Assembly: GCA_023409535.1 (NCBI GenBank)
Contig: JAEYGZ010000027.1
Span: 186,001 to 250,000 of the forward strand
Source of the DNA: Bacillota bacterium
GTDB lineage: Bacteria > Bacillota > Clostridia > Lachnospirales > Lachnospiraceae
Direction: 5' to 3'
Length of the DNA stretch: 64,000 nucleotides
The position numbers were made by a program, and so were the translations under genes. Positions 18,321-26,825 of the stretch are shown here, in pieces. The notes under the pieces were generated by a model, which was not told where the DNA came from, did not search any database, and saw nothing but the letters and a program-made list of their open reading frames with translations. How positions within the stretch are numbered: the first letter of the stretch is position 1; each line of letters begins with the position of its first letter.

Positions 18321-19274
18321 ATGGTGGCATCAACCCTCATGAAAAAGGATGGAACGGCTGACAGGCATCTCAAAAGGAAGCGGACATCCAGAGTAAATTA
18401 TATTCCGCTATTTTTAATGATGCTTCCCGGAATCATATATTTGATTGCCAATAATTATATTCCGATGTTCGGCATTCTGATTGCGTTTAAAAAGCTGGAT
18501 TATTCAAAGGGTATTTTCTTCAGTGACTGGTACGGCTTCCGCAATTTTGAATATCTGTTCAAAACAAAAGATGCGTTCATTATGATCCGCAATACTCTTG
18601 GCTATAATCTGATATTCATTACGCTTGGATTGGTGGTGGCTTTGTCGATTGCAATTATGATGACGGAAATAGGGAAAAAGAAGATAGCTAAATTTATTCA
18701 GCCCGCGATCTGCTTTCCCAATATGATTTCTATTATTATTGTCGCGTATCTTGTCTATGCGTTTCTTGGAAGCAATGGTTTCGTCAATAATACCCTTTTG
18801 CACGGGAACGGAATTAAGTGGTACAACGAAGCAAAGTATTGGCCTTTTATCCTGGTAACCGTCCATTTTTGGAAAAATGCCGGATACAGTTCAATCATAT
18901 ATATTGCCAGCATATCCGGTATCGATGCAAGCCTGTATGAGGCGGCCAAGCTGGACGGTGCGACAAAGCATCAGCAGATTATTAGAATTACATTGCCGAT
19001 TCTGAGGCCAATGATAATACTGATGCTTTTGCTGTCGGTAAGTAAAATCTTTAACTCGGATTTTGGTTTATTTCTTCAGGTACCCATGAATTCCGGCATG
19101 CTGTTTTCTACGACACAGACCATAGATACCTATGTTTACCGGTCCTTAATGGAATTAAACAATGTGGGCATGTCTTCTGCGGCAAGCGTATTTCAGTCGG
19201 TAATCGGATTTCTTCTGGTTATGGTGTCCAATGCCCTGGTACGTAAAGTCGACAGTGAAAGTGCATTATTTTAG
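18321..19274 (+). CDS. ABC sugar importer permease, LplB/YtePQ type
   Basis: 317 residues with six predicted membrane helices. A charged N-terminus of about 30 residues comes before the first helix (YIPLFLMMLPGIIYLI). The cytoplasmic EAA loop reads YEAAKLDGATKHQQIIRITL (about 205-224), where the shared ATPase docks. AGGAGG lies just before the ATG. The partner permease starts nine bases downstream. Together with the binding protein this forms a CUT1-type oligosaccharide importer, probably controlled by the YesM/YesN-type pair upstream. Confidence 0.93.
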   Translation: MVASTLMKKDGTADRHLKRKRTSRVNYIPLFLMMLPGIIYLIANNYIPMFGILIAFKKLDYSKGIFFSDWYGFRNFEYLFKTKDAFIMIRNTLGYNLIFITLGLVVALSIAIMMTEIGKKKIAKFIQPAICFPNMISIIIVAYLVYAFLGSNGFVNNTLLHGNGIKWYNEAKYWPFILVTVHFWKNAGYSSIIYIASISGIDASLYEAAKLDGATKHQQIIRITLPILRPMIILMLLLSVSKIFNSDFGLFLQVPMNSGMLFSTTQTIDTYVYRSLMELNNVGMSSAASVFQSVIGFLLVMVSNALVRKVDSESALF

Positions 19275-19283
19275 GAGGTAAAA

Positions 19284-20186
19284 ATGAAGATGAAAAGGTT
19301 CAATTCTGAAAACAGATTTCAAACAATATCTCTTATCATAATGCTGGCCATTGCCGTATTTTGCATCATTCCTTTTGTACTTATGATTGCGGCATCTATC
19401 ACCGATGAGAATGTATTGATCCGGGAGGGTTACAGATTTTGGCCGTCGCAGATTAACTTTGGGGCGTATGCCTATCTTTGGGCAAAACGTGAAACGATCT
19501 TCGGTGCCTATGGGATATCAATTATGGTAACGGCTGCCGGCACCGCTGTAAATGTAATATTAACCTCCCTGTTTGCGTATCCCTTATCCAGGCAGGATTT
19601 TAAATACCGGAATTTCTTTGCATTTTTTCTCTTTTTTACAATACTTTTTAACGGAGGTATGACTGCTTCGTATATTGTGTGGACTCAGATGTTCCATATC
19701 AAGAATACCATATGGGCGCTTCTTGTTCCTAATTATCTGATGGGTGCTTTTAATGTTTTAATGGTTCGTAATTATTATACGGCAAGCATTCCCATGTCAA
19801 TTCTGGAGGCCGCCCGGGTGGACGGAGCGAAGGAGCTTACAATTTACTCCCGGATCATTTTGCCGTTATCAAAGCCGGTAATCATAACAATATCGTTATT
19901 TTCCGGAATGGCATACTGGAATGACTGGACAAACGGCTTGTATTATATAACAAACACCAGACTGTATAGTATCAATGTTTATTTAAACCGGTTGATGAAT
20001 AACATCACTTTTTTGAAGAGCTCATCCTCCATAACGGAGGGAGCAAATCTTGCGGGCTTAAATCTTCCGAGTGTAGGAATACGTATGGCAATTGCGGTGA
20101 TCGCGATTTTACCGGTGCTGATTATTTTTCCCATGATTCAGGCGCAGCTGATCAAAGGGGTGGTAATCGGCGGTGTGAAGGGTTGA
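19284..20186 (+). CDS. ABC sugar importer permease, YtcP/LplC type
   Basis: 300 residues with six membrane helices. The EAA loop is LEAARVDGAKELTIYSRIIL (about 173-192). Its C-terminus ends in the family-typical QAQLIKGVVIGGVKG. It is translationally linked to the preceding permease by a nine-base gap containing AGGAGG. Confidence 0.93.
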   Translation: MKMKRFNSENRFQTISLIIMLAIAVFCIIPFVLMIAASITDENVLIREGYRFWPSQINFGAYAYLWAKRETIFGAYGISIMVTAAGTAVNVILTSLFAYPLSRQDFKYRNFFAFFLFFTILFNGGMTASYIVWTQMFHIKNTIWALLVPNYLMGAFNVLMVRNYYTASIPMSILEAARVDGAKELTIYSRIILPLSKPVIITISLFSGMAYWNDWTNGLYYITNTRLYSINVYLNRLMNNITFLKSSSSITEGANLAGLNLPSVGIRMAIAVIAILPVLIIFPMIQAQLIKGVVIGGVKG

Positions 20187-20290
20187 TATAGAATAGGTGG
20201 TTTGATAAGGAATAACCATGGCATTGTTTCAGATTGATTTTTATTCAAAGGCGCTGGCTGATATAGGCTGAGAAGAAAGGAAGATAAATT

Positions 20291-21286
20291 TTGAGTAAAG
20301 CATTTTATAACGAAATTAATGAAAAGCAATGGAATACCGGAGAAACAGCAGCATTGAAAATGCCCTGGGTTCCTGAGGAGATAGAGAATATCGATCATAT
20401 ACCGGCAGGGGATATGCCGGGGGATCAGGTCAAAATCGGTCCCGGGCATATCAGGAAGGCACAGATTCTCTTTCCGAAATTGCTGGAGCTGCTGACGCCG
20501 GTTTTAAGGGAGCATCCCCGCAAAAGAGCGGTAATTGCCGTATGCGGCGGTTCAGGTGTGGGGAAATCCGAGATCGCGTCGCTGCTGTCCTATTATCTTA
20601 ATCGCATGAATATCGGAAGCTATACCTTATCCGGAGATAATTATCCTCACCGGATACCAAAGTATAATGATGCGGAGCGGCTGCGGGTATTCAGGCAGAG
20701 CGGCATAAGAGGGCTGATTGCCCATGGGCAGTATATCGGAGAACGCCCTGAAGTATTAAAGGCACTTCAACAGGAGGAAAAGGATTTTGATCCGGGCTAT
20801 TTGCAGGAATATCCCTGGCTCTCCCTTTATCAGGCGGCAGGCCGTGCTGGTCTGAAAAACTATTTGGGTACCGGGAAGGAAATCGATTTTGACGAGCTCA
20901 CCGGTAAGATCACTCAGTTTAAAAATGGAGAAAACCATATCTATTTAAAAAGGATGGGAAGGGAGGAAGCGCAATTATGGTACGATGCCGTTGATTTCAC
21001 CGGCAAAAAGGTGTTGATTATTGAGTGGACGCATGGAAACAGCCATAATCTTGCCGGAGTGGATATCCCGGTTCTGCTGAACAGCACCCCTCAGGAGACG
21101 CTGGAACATCGCAAGGCCCGCAACCGGGACGGCGGGGTGGACAGTCCCTTTACCTCTATGGTGCTGGAAATAGAGCAGGTCATGCTTATTGCGCAGGCAT
21201 CAAAAGCGAAGCTGATTATTACAAAGAACGGCGAATTGCTGTCCTATGAGGAATATATCAGGATCATGTCCCGGGAACAGGGTTAG
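20291..21286 (+). CDS. P-loop kinase of the uridine/adenylylsulfate kinase-like superfamily, substrate unknown
   Basis: 331 residues with a TTG start (GAAAGGAAG just upstream; no in-frame ATG fits better). A Walker A motif GGSGVGKSE lies at about residues 86-94. LSGDNYPHR, where a substrate-binding Asp is usual in this superfamily, follows about 25 residues later. A Walker-B-like strand VLIIEWTHG and an arginine-rich stretch HRKARNRDGG fit a nucleoside-kinase-like lid. The first 80 residues match no domain I know. It lies 15 bases before the GH13_18 phosphorylase gene, so the pair should act in one pathway, for example phosphorylating the phosphorolysis aglycone or product. That role is inference. 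Confidence 0.65.
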   Translation: MSKAFYNEINEKQWNTGETAALKMPWVPEEIENIDHIPAGDMPGDQVKIGPGHIRKAQILFPKLLELLTPVLREHPRKRAVIAVCGGSGVGKSEIASLLSYYLNRMNIGSYTLSGDNYPHRIPKYNDAERLRVFRQSGIRGLIAHGQYIGERPEVLKALQQEEKDFDPGYLQEYPWLSLYQAAGRAGLKNYLGTGKEIDFDELTGKITQFKNGENHIYLKRMGREEAQLWYDAVDFTGKKVLIIEWTHGNSHNLAGVDIPVLLNSTPQETLEHRKARNRDGGVDSPFTSMVLEIEQVMLIAQASKAKLIITKNGELLSYEEYIRIMSREQG

Positions 21287-21301
21287 GAGGAATTGCATAC
21301 G

Positions 21302-23011
21302 ATGAAGCGCGAAAGAATGATGTTGAGTTCTGGACCGATGCTGAACGCATATCCCGACAGTATGGGCGGAACGCTGGGAGCTGTTCTTGAGCTGTTACAC
21401 AGACCCGAGTTTACGGATGTTTTTCAAGCCTTTTATATTCTGCCCAGTATTTTTAATACGGATCTGGACAGGGGATTTTCGGTGATTGACTATGAAGTGA
21501 ACGAGCTTTATGCCACCGCGGAGGATTTAAGGCATCTTAAGGACGGGAATATCGGACTGAAGCTGGATTTTATTCTCAACCATGCCTCCGTACTGTCAAA
21601 ACAATTTCAGGATATCCTCAAAAATGGGGAGAACTCAAAATACAAAGATTTTTTCATCAACTGGAATAAGTTTTGGGACGGCTGTGGTGAACTGTCGGAG
21701 GAAGGCTATATTATACCCTTTGAGGAATATCTTACAAAGATGTATTTCAGAAAACCGGGACTCCCTATTCTGAAGGTGCGTATGCCGGACGGAAAGGAAG
21801 TACCGTACTGGAATACCTTCTACCAGGAGGTAAAATATCCTGCGGTGGGCATACAGGAATTGATGAAAGCCTTGGATATTCAGTATGCTTCTGCTGAAAA
21901 GCTGACAGAAATTATAAACAGTTCTTTGAGAGAAGGGAAAAAACCGCAGGAGATTCCCTTTGGAAGGTTTGAACGCTGCAGAGAAGGAGTAATCGAGGTC
22001 CTGGAGGCCGGCAGGGAGTATTTGGGCCAAATGGACCTGAATATAAAGTCTCCGCTGGTATGGGAATTCTATGATGAAACCCTGAAAAAGCTAAAGCAAT
22101 ACGGAGCGGAGATTGTGAGACTGGATGCATTTGCTTATGCGCCTAAGGAGCCCGGTGAAAAGAATTTCCTGAATAATCCGGGAACCTGGGAGCTGCTGGA
22201 GCGTATCAAAGGGTTGGCGGACCGGTATGAGCTGACTCTGCTGCCGGAGATACATGCAAAATATGAAGAGAAGATTCACGAAAAGCTTGCAGGGCAGGGC
22301 TATCTGACCTATGATTTTTTCCTGCCGGGCTTGATTATCGATGCTCTGGAACGGAAAACGAACCAATATCTGATACATTGGATCAGGGATTTGCAGGAAA
22401 AAAATATCAGGACAGTTAATATGCTCGGCTGTCATGACGGTATACCGCTGCTGGATTTAAAGGGCTTGATTCCGGAGGAGGAAATTGAGGAGTTAATACA
22501 TACGGTGGTTGCAAGAGGAGGCTATGTAAAAGACCTGCACGGGGCGAAAAATATTTATTACCAGGTAAATTCCACCTATTACAGCGCGTTGGGCGAGGAT
22601 GACAGAAAGCTGCTGTTCGCACGGGCAATTCAGATTTTTATGCCCGGTAAGCCGCAGGTATGGTATCTTGACCTCCTGGCCGGGAAGAATGATTATGAGG
22701 CCGTGAAAAGAGCAGGAGCGGGAGGGCATAAGGAAATTAACCGGACAAATCTGACGCTGGCGCAGGTAGAGGAGGAGTTAACGCGTGAGGTGGTGCAGCA
22801 GCAGCTTATATTACTTCGTTTCAGGAATCTCTGCCCGGCATTTGGCTTTGAGGCCCGGCTGCAGATACTTGAGTCTGAACCGCATAAGATTAGGTTGAAA
22901 TGGGAAAACCGGGGAGAATGTGCGCTGCTGGAAGCTGATTTAAAGACCTGCTGCTTTGAGATTAATGCTGCCGATCATGAGGGACGGGAGTTTTTCCGCT
23001 TTAGAAATTGA
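21302..23011 (+). CDS. GH13_18 family glycoside phosphorylase (sucrose phosphorylase-like)
   Basis: 569 residues. I choose ATG 21302, eleven bases after AGGAGG; the in-frame TTG at 21293 would be only two bases from it. Family landmarks are GGTLGAVLELLHRPEF near the start, nucleophile Asp275 in RLDAFAYAPKE, acid/base Glu316 in LLPEIH and transition-state Asp379 in LGCHDGIP. GH13_18 enzymes phosphorolyse sucrose, sucrose 6'-phosphate, glucosylglycerol or glucosylglycerate to glucose 1-phosphate. The sequence alone does not say which; a coupled kinase gene upstream makes an unusual acceptor plausible. No signal peptide. Confidence 0.85.
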   Translation: MKRERMMLSSGPMLNAYPDSMGGTLGAVLELLHRPEFTDVFQAFYILPSIFNTDLDRGFSVIDYEVNELYATAEDLRHLKDGNIGLKLDFILNHASVLSKQFQDILKNGENSKYKDFFINWNKFWDGCGELSEEGYIIPFEEYLTKMYFRKPGLPILKVRMPDGKEVPYWNTFYQEVKYPAVGIQELMKALDIQYASAEKLTEIINSSLREGKKPQEIPFGRFERCREGVIEVLEAGREYLGQMDLNIKSPLVWEFYDETLKKLKQYGAEIVRLDAFAYAPKEPGEKNFLNNPGTWELLERIKGLADRYELTLLPEIHAKYEEKIHEKLAGQGYLTYDFFLPGLIIDALERKTNQYLIHWIRDLQEKNIRTVNMLGCHDGIPLLDLKGLIPEEEIEELIHTVVARGGYVKDLHGAKNIYYQVNSTYYSALGEDDRKLLFARAIQIFMPGKPQVWYLDLLAGKNDYEAVKRAGAGGHKEINRTNLTLAQVEEELTREVVQQQLILLRFRNLCPAFGFEARLQILESEPHKIRLKWENRGECALLEADLKTCCFEINAADHEGREFFRFRN

Positions 23012-23078
23012 AGGAAATGCTGCCAACCCGCATGTTCCTGCAGGCCCTGAAATAAAAACAGAACAGCAGGAATTGATA

Positions 23079-23107
23079 TTGATATATTCCGCAGGGTTTG
23101 CTAATAT
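23079..23107 (+). promoter_or_regulatory. Candidate promoter of the gene at 23165
   Basis: TTGATA, a 17-bp spacer and TAATAT lie about 58 bases before the start codon. Confidence 0.5.
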
Positions 23108-23164
23108 TACCATGTATGAAGCTTTGCCATAGAAGCGAAACAAACCTTGGAATGGAGAAAACCA

Positions 23165-23806
23165 ATGAAACGACTGATGTTCAGAGCACAGATGAAGGAA
23201 GGCTGTGAAGAGAAAGTAATAAGCTTATTAAAGGAAGAAAAGGCGGCCGGGAGTCTGGTGGAAGATGGGCAGGCAATGGTATTTGCAGCATATTATTGGG
23301 AAAAGAATATATTCCTGTACTGCGAGTGCTTGAAGGAGGAACTCAGGCCGGAGGTAATGTTCTGCAATATCAGGGATTATCTTGAGGATTGGCCCGGAGA
23401 GGCAGTCATGCGTAAATGGATTCCGTTAATCGATGTGTTCCATTTTAACGAGCCTGTGAGTGAGGAACATTGGAGGAGAAAAGAGCCGGTGGAGGACAGG
23501 AAGGGCCGGGTTGCCCACCTGAAGCCTGAGATGATCAGCAGCTATACCTATTATCATTACCAGCTTCAGGAGGAGAGAGCCTTCCTGGGAGCCAAATACG
23601 ATATCATTGGCATACACGAGAATCTTCTCTTCGGCTATCAGGAGTTTCCTAAAATTGTTGAAGAGCCTCTGGCAGCAGGGAGGCTGAATACCTCCGGTAC
23701 TCCGGTGAATTGGGAGGATGCGAGAATGGAGCTTCATTTTCAGCCCTGGGAGGACGGACATCTGTATTTTAAATATATTGAGCCTATTTTCGTATATCAT
23801 GAATGA
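23165..23806 (+). CDS. Uncharacterised 213-residue protein, possible two-repeat ferredoxin-like fold
   Basis: The start is ATG 23165 with GGAG seven bases upstream; the in-frame TTG at 23147 has no site. The N-terminal half (MKRLMFRAQMKEGCEEKV followed by a helix and strands) resembles the dimeric alpha/beta barrel of rhamnose-mutarotase-like proteins, and the C-terminal half may be a second copy (YHYQLQEERAF and following). There is no signal peptide or membrane helix, and it is rich in Glu and aromatic residues. It lies among sugar-metabolism genes with its own promoter, so a sugar mutarotase-like role is possible. I do not recognise the family with confidence. Confidence 0.6.
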   Translation: MKRLMFRAQMKEGCEEKVISLLKEEKAAGSLVEDGQAMVFAAYYWEKNIFLYCECLKEELRPEVMFCNIRDYLEDWPGEAVMRKWIPLIDVFHFNEPVSEEHWRRKEPVEDRKGRVAHLKPEMISSYTYYHYQLQEERAFLGAKYDIIGIHENLLFGYQEFPKIVEEPLAAGRLNTSGTPVNWEDARMELHFQPWEDGHLYFKYIEPIFVYHE

Positions 23807-23931
23807 TATCGCTGATACATAATACTTTTGCCTTGATTTAACGATGAGTGCGCGTTCCCATATTGTTTTGCTATTCCGATTTGGCAGTATCTGAATAGAA
23901 TATAGCAGATGCTATTTCGGAGGTTATCTGA

Positions 23932-24963
23932 ATGCAGAATGATACAATGGATACATCAGATGAATTTCCTTATGATACGGAAATTGTTGCAATGAATTTA
24001 TTTGTGCCCTGGGCGCTTGATATTAGTCAGGATGGAACCTTATATGTTACGGAACGGTCGGGCAGCATATGGATACTTAGAAATGGTGAATTCCTGCCGG
24101 AACCGCTGATTACTTTTGACCGCCCGTTTGTCAGTCTGGGAGAGGGCGGGCTGATGGGTTTGGTACTGGATCCGGATTTTGAGCAGAATCATTATATTTA
24201 TGTCATGCATTCCTATGCGGAAGGCGGAATGAATTATTCCCGTGTTGTCAGGCTTTTGGAGCAGGAGGATAGGGCAGCCGTTGATTCTGTATTAATTGAC
24301 CGCATTCCGGGAGGCCGAACGCATCTGGGAGGCAGGATCAAGATCGGTCCGGACCGGAAGCTTTATATCACAACCGGTGATGCAGGCAATGCCAGACTGG
24401 CGCAGGATCTCTCCAGCCTGGCAGGTAAGATATTGCGCATTAATCTGGACGGAAGCATACCGGAGGATAATCCTTTTGAGGCTTCCCCGGTATATAGCTA
24501 TGGTCACCGCAATCCGCAGGGACTGGCCTGGAATAATAATATTATGTATGCCTCGGAGCATGGGCAGACAGCACATGATGAGATTAATATCATCTATCCG
24601 GGAGCAAATTATGGCTGGCCTACAGTACAGGGGGATGTGGAATCTGAATTTACAAGACCGTTGCTTGCAAGCGGAAATACAACCTGGGCGCCGGCAGGGA
24701 TTGCCTTTATAAATCAGGGTCCCTGGCAGGGAAGACTGGTAGTGGCTAATCTATTTGCAACACGGATTCTTTCCTTGTCTTTTAATGAGGACGGAACCCT
24801 GGTGGAGTAGGTCGAACCGTTTCTGGTGAATGAATATGGCAGATTGCGGGATGTCTATCAGGCTGCGGACGGCTCAATCTATCTGACGACAAGCAACCGG
24901 GACGGCAGAGGTTTTCCGAGGCCGGAGGATGATAAGATGATACGGCTGGTGCCGAGAAGTTAA
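23932..24963 (+). pseudogene. PQQ-type glucose/sorbosone dehydrogenase gene with an in-frame amber codon
   Basis: The frame runs 292 codons to a TAG at 24808-24810 and then continues in frame for 50 more codons to a TAA at 24961-24963. The extension carries the expected family C-terminus (YGRLRDV, SNRDGRG and DDKMIRLVP). So the gene is either a recent nonsense pseudogene or is read through. The rest is a beta-propeller of the GSDH family: EGGLMGLVLDPDF, the catalytic-His region GGRTHLGGRI, YGHRNPQGLAW and EHGQTAHDEINII. It lacks a signal peptide, although such enzymes normally work outside the membrane, so PQQ use is doubtful. Likely oxidation of a sugar, unproven. Confidence 0.7.
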
Positions 24964-24975
24964 AATACGAAATGA

Positions 24976-25014
24976 AACCTTATCAATTGTAAAAGTGGTT
25001 GATAAGGTTTTCTT
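24976..25014. terminator. Terminator between convergent genes
   Basis: AACCTTATCAA (24976-24986) pairs with TTGATAAGGTT (24999-25009), 11 bp, with TTCTTATT on the plus side. It ends the dehydrogenase transcript; on the minus strand the flank is less T-rich. Confidence 0.8.
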
Positions 25015-25134
25015 ATTGTTGTATATTACTGTATGGTGATGTATGGAAATTATAACAATCCTATATGAGGGCAGCATATCAATCTGATGAACCGCTGCTA
25101 TGGAATTATTAAATCTATTGTATTTATAAGGATA

Positions 25135-26532
25135 TTAATTGTCTCTGCCTCTTTTACGGCTGCGTTTATAATCAAGGTACTTTCTGTGTTCCTGCAGCCG
25201 GAGGCGCAATTCCCGAAACATTCCGACTACTGTGTACTCGCGGTTATTATCAAGCCTCGGCATAATAATCAACACTGCAGTAAATCGAAGAACAACAGAA
25301 ACTGCAATCATGAACTTATACCTGTCTGTAATAAGAGCGCCTGCGGCGACATTGTCATTGATGCCCTCCAGCAGCATACCTCCGAAGAGTATTCCGAGAA
25401 AGGAACCGATCAGCGAGGTAAAACAGGAGAAGAAGGCTACATAGGAGGGACGCTGATCATCCGGTGATGCGGACAGCTGTAATCCTGTGGCTGCCAGGTT
25501 GGCACCACACCAGAATGCCGCACCCAGCAGGTTATGAAGGAGTGTCGGCCATATATTTCCCGGAGAGGAGAACAGGAAGAAGAGAGGCGTCAGGGACGCC
25601 ACCGAACAGGTACACCATAATACCGGTTTGCTTCCGAAATGATCCAGCAGCTTACCCCAATGGGTTACGCATAATATCGTGATGGCAGCGGCGGTTACAT
25701 TGCTGCACAGGGTATATTCCATGTAGGTCAGGCCCATCTCAGTAATGGTATATCGGGCAAGATACGCGCCTGACATATTGGCGGTGAAGCTCCACGCAGT
25801 CCAAAAAACCATGAATTTGAAAAATGGTTTATTCGCGATGATCTGTTTGCATACCGGAATGATTTTTAACTCCAGAGGAGGTGTCTTGTAGACCTCCTCC
25901 ATAAAGAAGAAGCATATCATATCACATATGCCCAGGATACCTGACATTATGATTACAATGGTATAACCGGAGACTCCGGGCATACGGTCCAGAACGTAAG
26001 CAACAAGAATACCCATGGTTACACTTGCAATAGAGGTGATGCCGTCTCTCTTTGAGAGCCAGCGGCCTCGTATCTCAATAGGCACGATATCTGCCATCCA
26101 AGGCATCCAGCTCACATTAATATAGGAGCTGTAAGCGGAGGAAACCCCGATGAGAAAGATAACGGTCCACAATCTGAGCCAATTCGGATCCTGCGGTACG
26201 AAAAATGGTACCAGACCTATGACAATCCAGAGCAGCCGGGAGAATATTCCATAGGTCATGATGTATCGTTTGCGTTTCTGCGTGCGGCTGACCTGTGCCG
26301 CAAAAGGAATCTGCAGCAGAGCGGCCGCCAATGGGATGGCGGTCAGCAGACCGTATACAAAATCACCTGCACCCAGATATTTGGCATATCCGGTCAGGGA
26401 AGAGCTGCCGCTGGCAGTGACAACGCCCCAGAGTGTACCGCAGGCATTGGCAACAGTCATCAGGTAGATACTGCGGCGGATTTTAGGCAGGAGCGCCGCT
26501 TCGTCAAATATTTTCTCAAAGGGTTTTTTCAT
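25135..26532 (-). CDS. MFS transporter
   Basis: 465 residues with about twelve membrane helices. It starts MKKPFEKIFDEAALLPKIRR, has the loop QVSRTQKRKRYIM after helix 2, and a long Arg/Lys-rich tail (LQEHRKYLDYKRSRKRGRDN). The absence of a clear sugar-specific motif prevents naming the substrate. It is convergent with the dehydrogenase gene and divergent from the ubiD operon, so it is probably a single-gene unit. Confidence 0.85.
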   Translation of the reverse strand: MKKPFEKIFDEAALLPKIRRSIYLMTVANACGTLWGVVTASGSSSLTGYAKYLGAGDFVYGLLTAIPLAAALLQIPFAAQVSRTQKRKRYIMTYGIFSRLLWIVIGLVPFFVPQDPNWLRLWTVIFLIGVSSAYSSYINVSWMPWMADIVPIEIRGRWLSKRDGITSIASVTMGILVAYVLDRMPGVSGYTIVIIMSGILGICDMICFFFMEEVYKTPPLELKIIPVCKQIIANKPFFKFMVFWTAWSFTANMSGAYLARYTITEMGLTYMEYTLCSNVTAAAITILCVTHWGKLLDHFGSKPVLWCTCSVASLTPLFFLFSSPGNIWPTLLHNLLGAAFWCGANLAATGLQLSASPDDQRPSYVAFFSCFTSLIGSFLGILFGGMLLEGINDNVAAGALITDRYKFMIAVSVVLRFTAVLIIMPRLDNNREYTVVGMFRELRLRLQEHRKYLDYKRSRKRGRDN

Positions 26533-26739
26533 TATTATGTATAAATAACCTTTCTGAATGAGTGTATTCCAGGCAAAATTTCGTGAACCATTAGCTTATT
26601 ATATAGCAGCCGGTTACCGAAGTAAATGTCTATTTTCATCACTTATATGTAGTATGCTTATGAGTTATTCCCCGGATGTTTTATTGGTGTAAAGCTATGA
26701 AAAACCGTATAGGAAAGAACTATGTTAAATTTTTAGCTA

Positions 26740-26768
26740 TTGAATATTACCATCAATTGCTTTACAAT
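26740..26768 (+). promoter_or_regulatory. Promoter of the ubiD-ubiA-ABC-ubiX operon
   Basis: TTGAAT, a 17-bp spacer and TACAAT, 57 bases before the ubiD start. The divergent MFS gene begins at 26532. The 293-bp gap holds no gene. Confidence 0.6.
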
Positions 26769-26825
26769 GAAATACAGTAAAAGTATCATGAATAACCATA
26801 TTTTCTGAAGCTAAGGATGTGCCCC

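Noticed and set aside
24808..24810. Pyrrolysine coding at the amber codon of the sugar dehydrogenase
   Set aside because: No pylT or pylS gene is in the window and the enzyme family does not use pyrrolysine; mutation or error is simpler. Left as an open check only.
25087..25467. 126-codon plus-strand frame
   Set aside because: Mostly antisense to the MFS transporter gene; no family resemblance.
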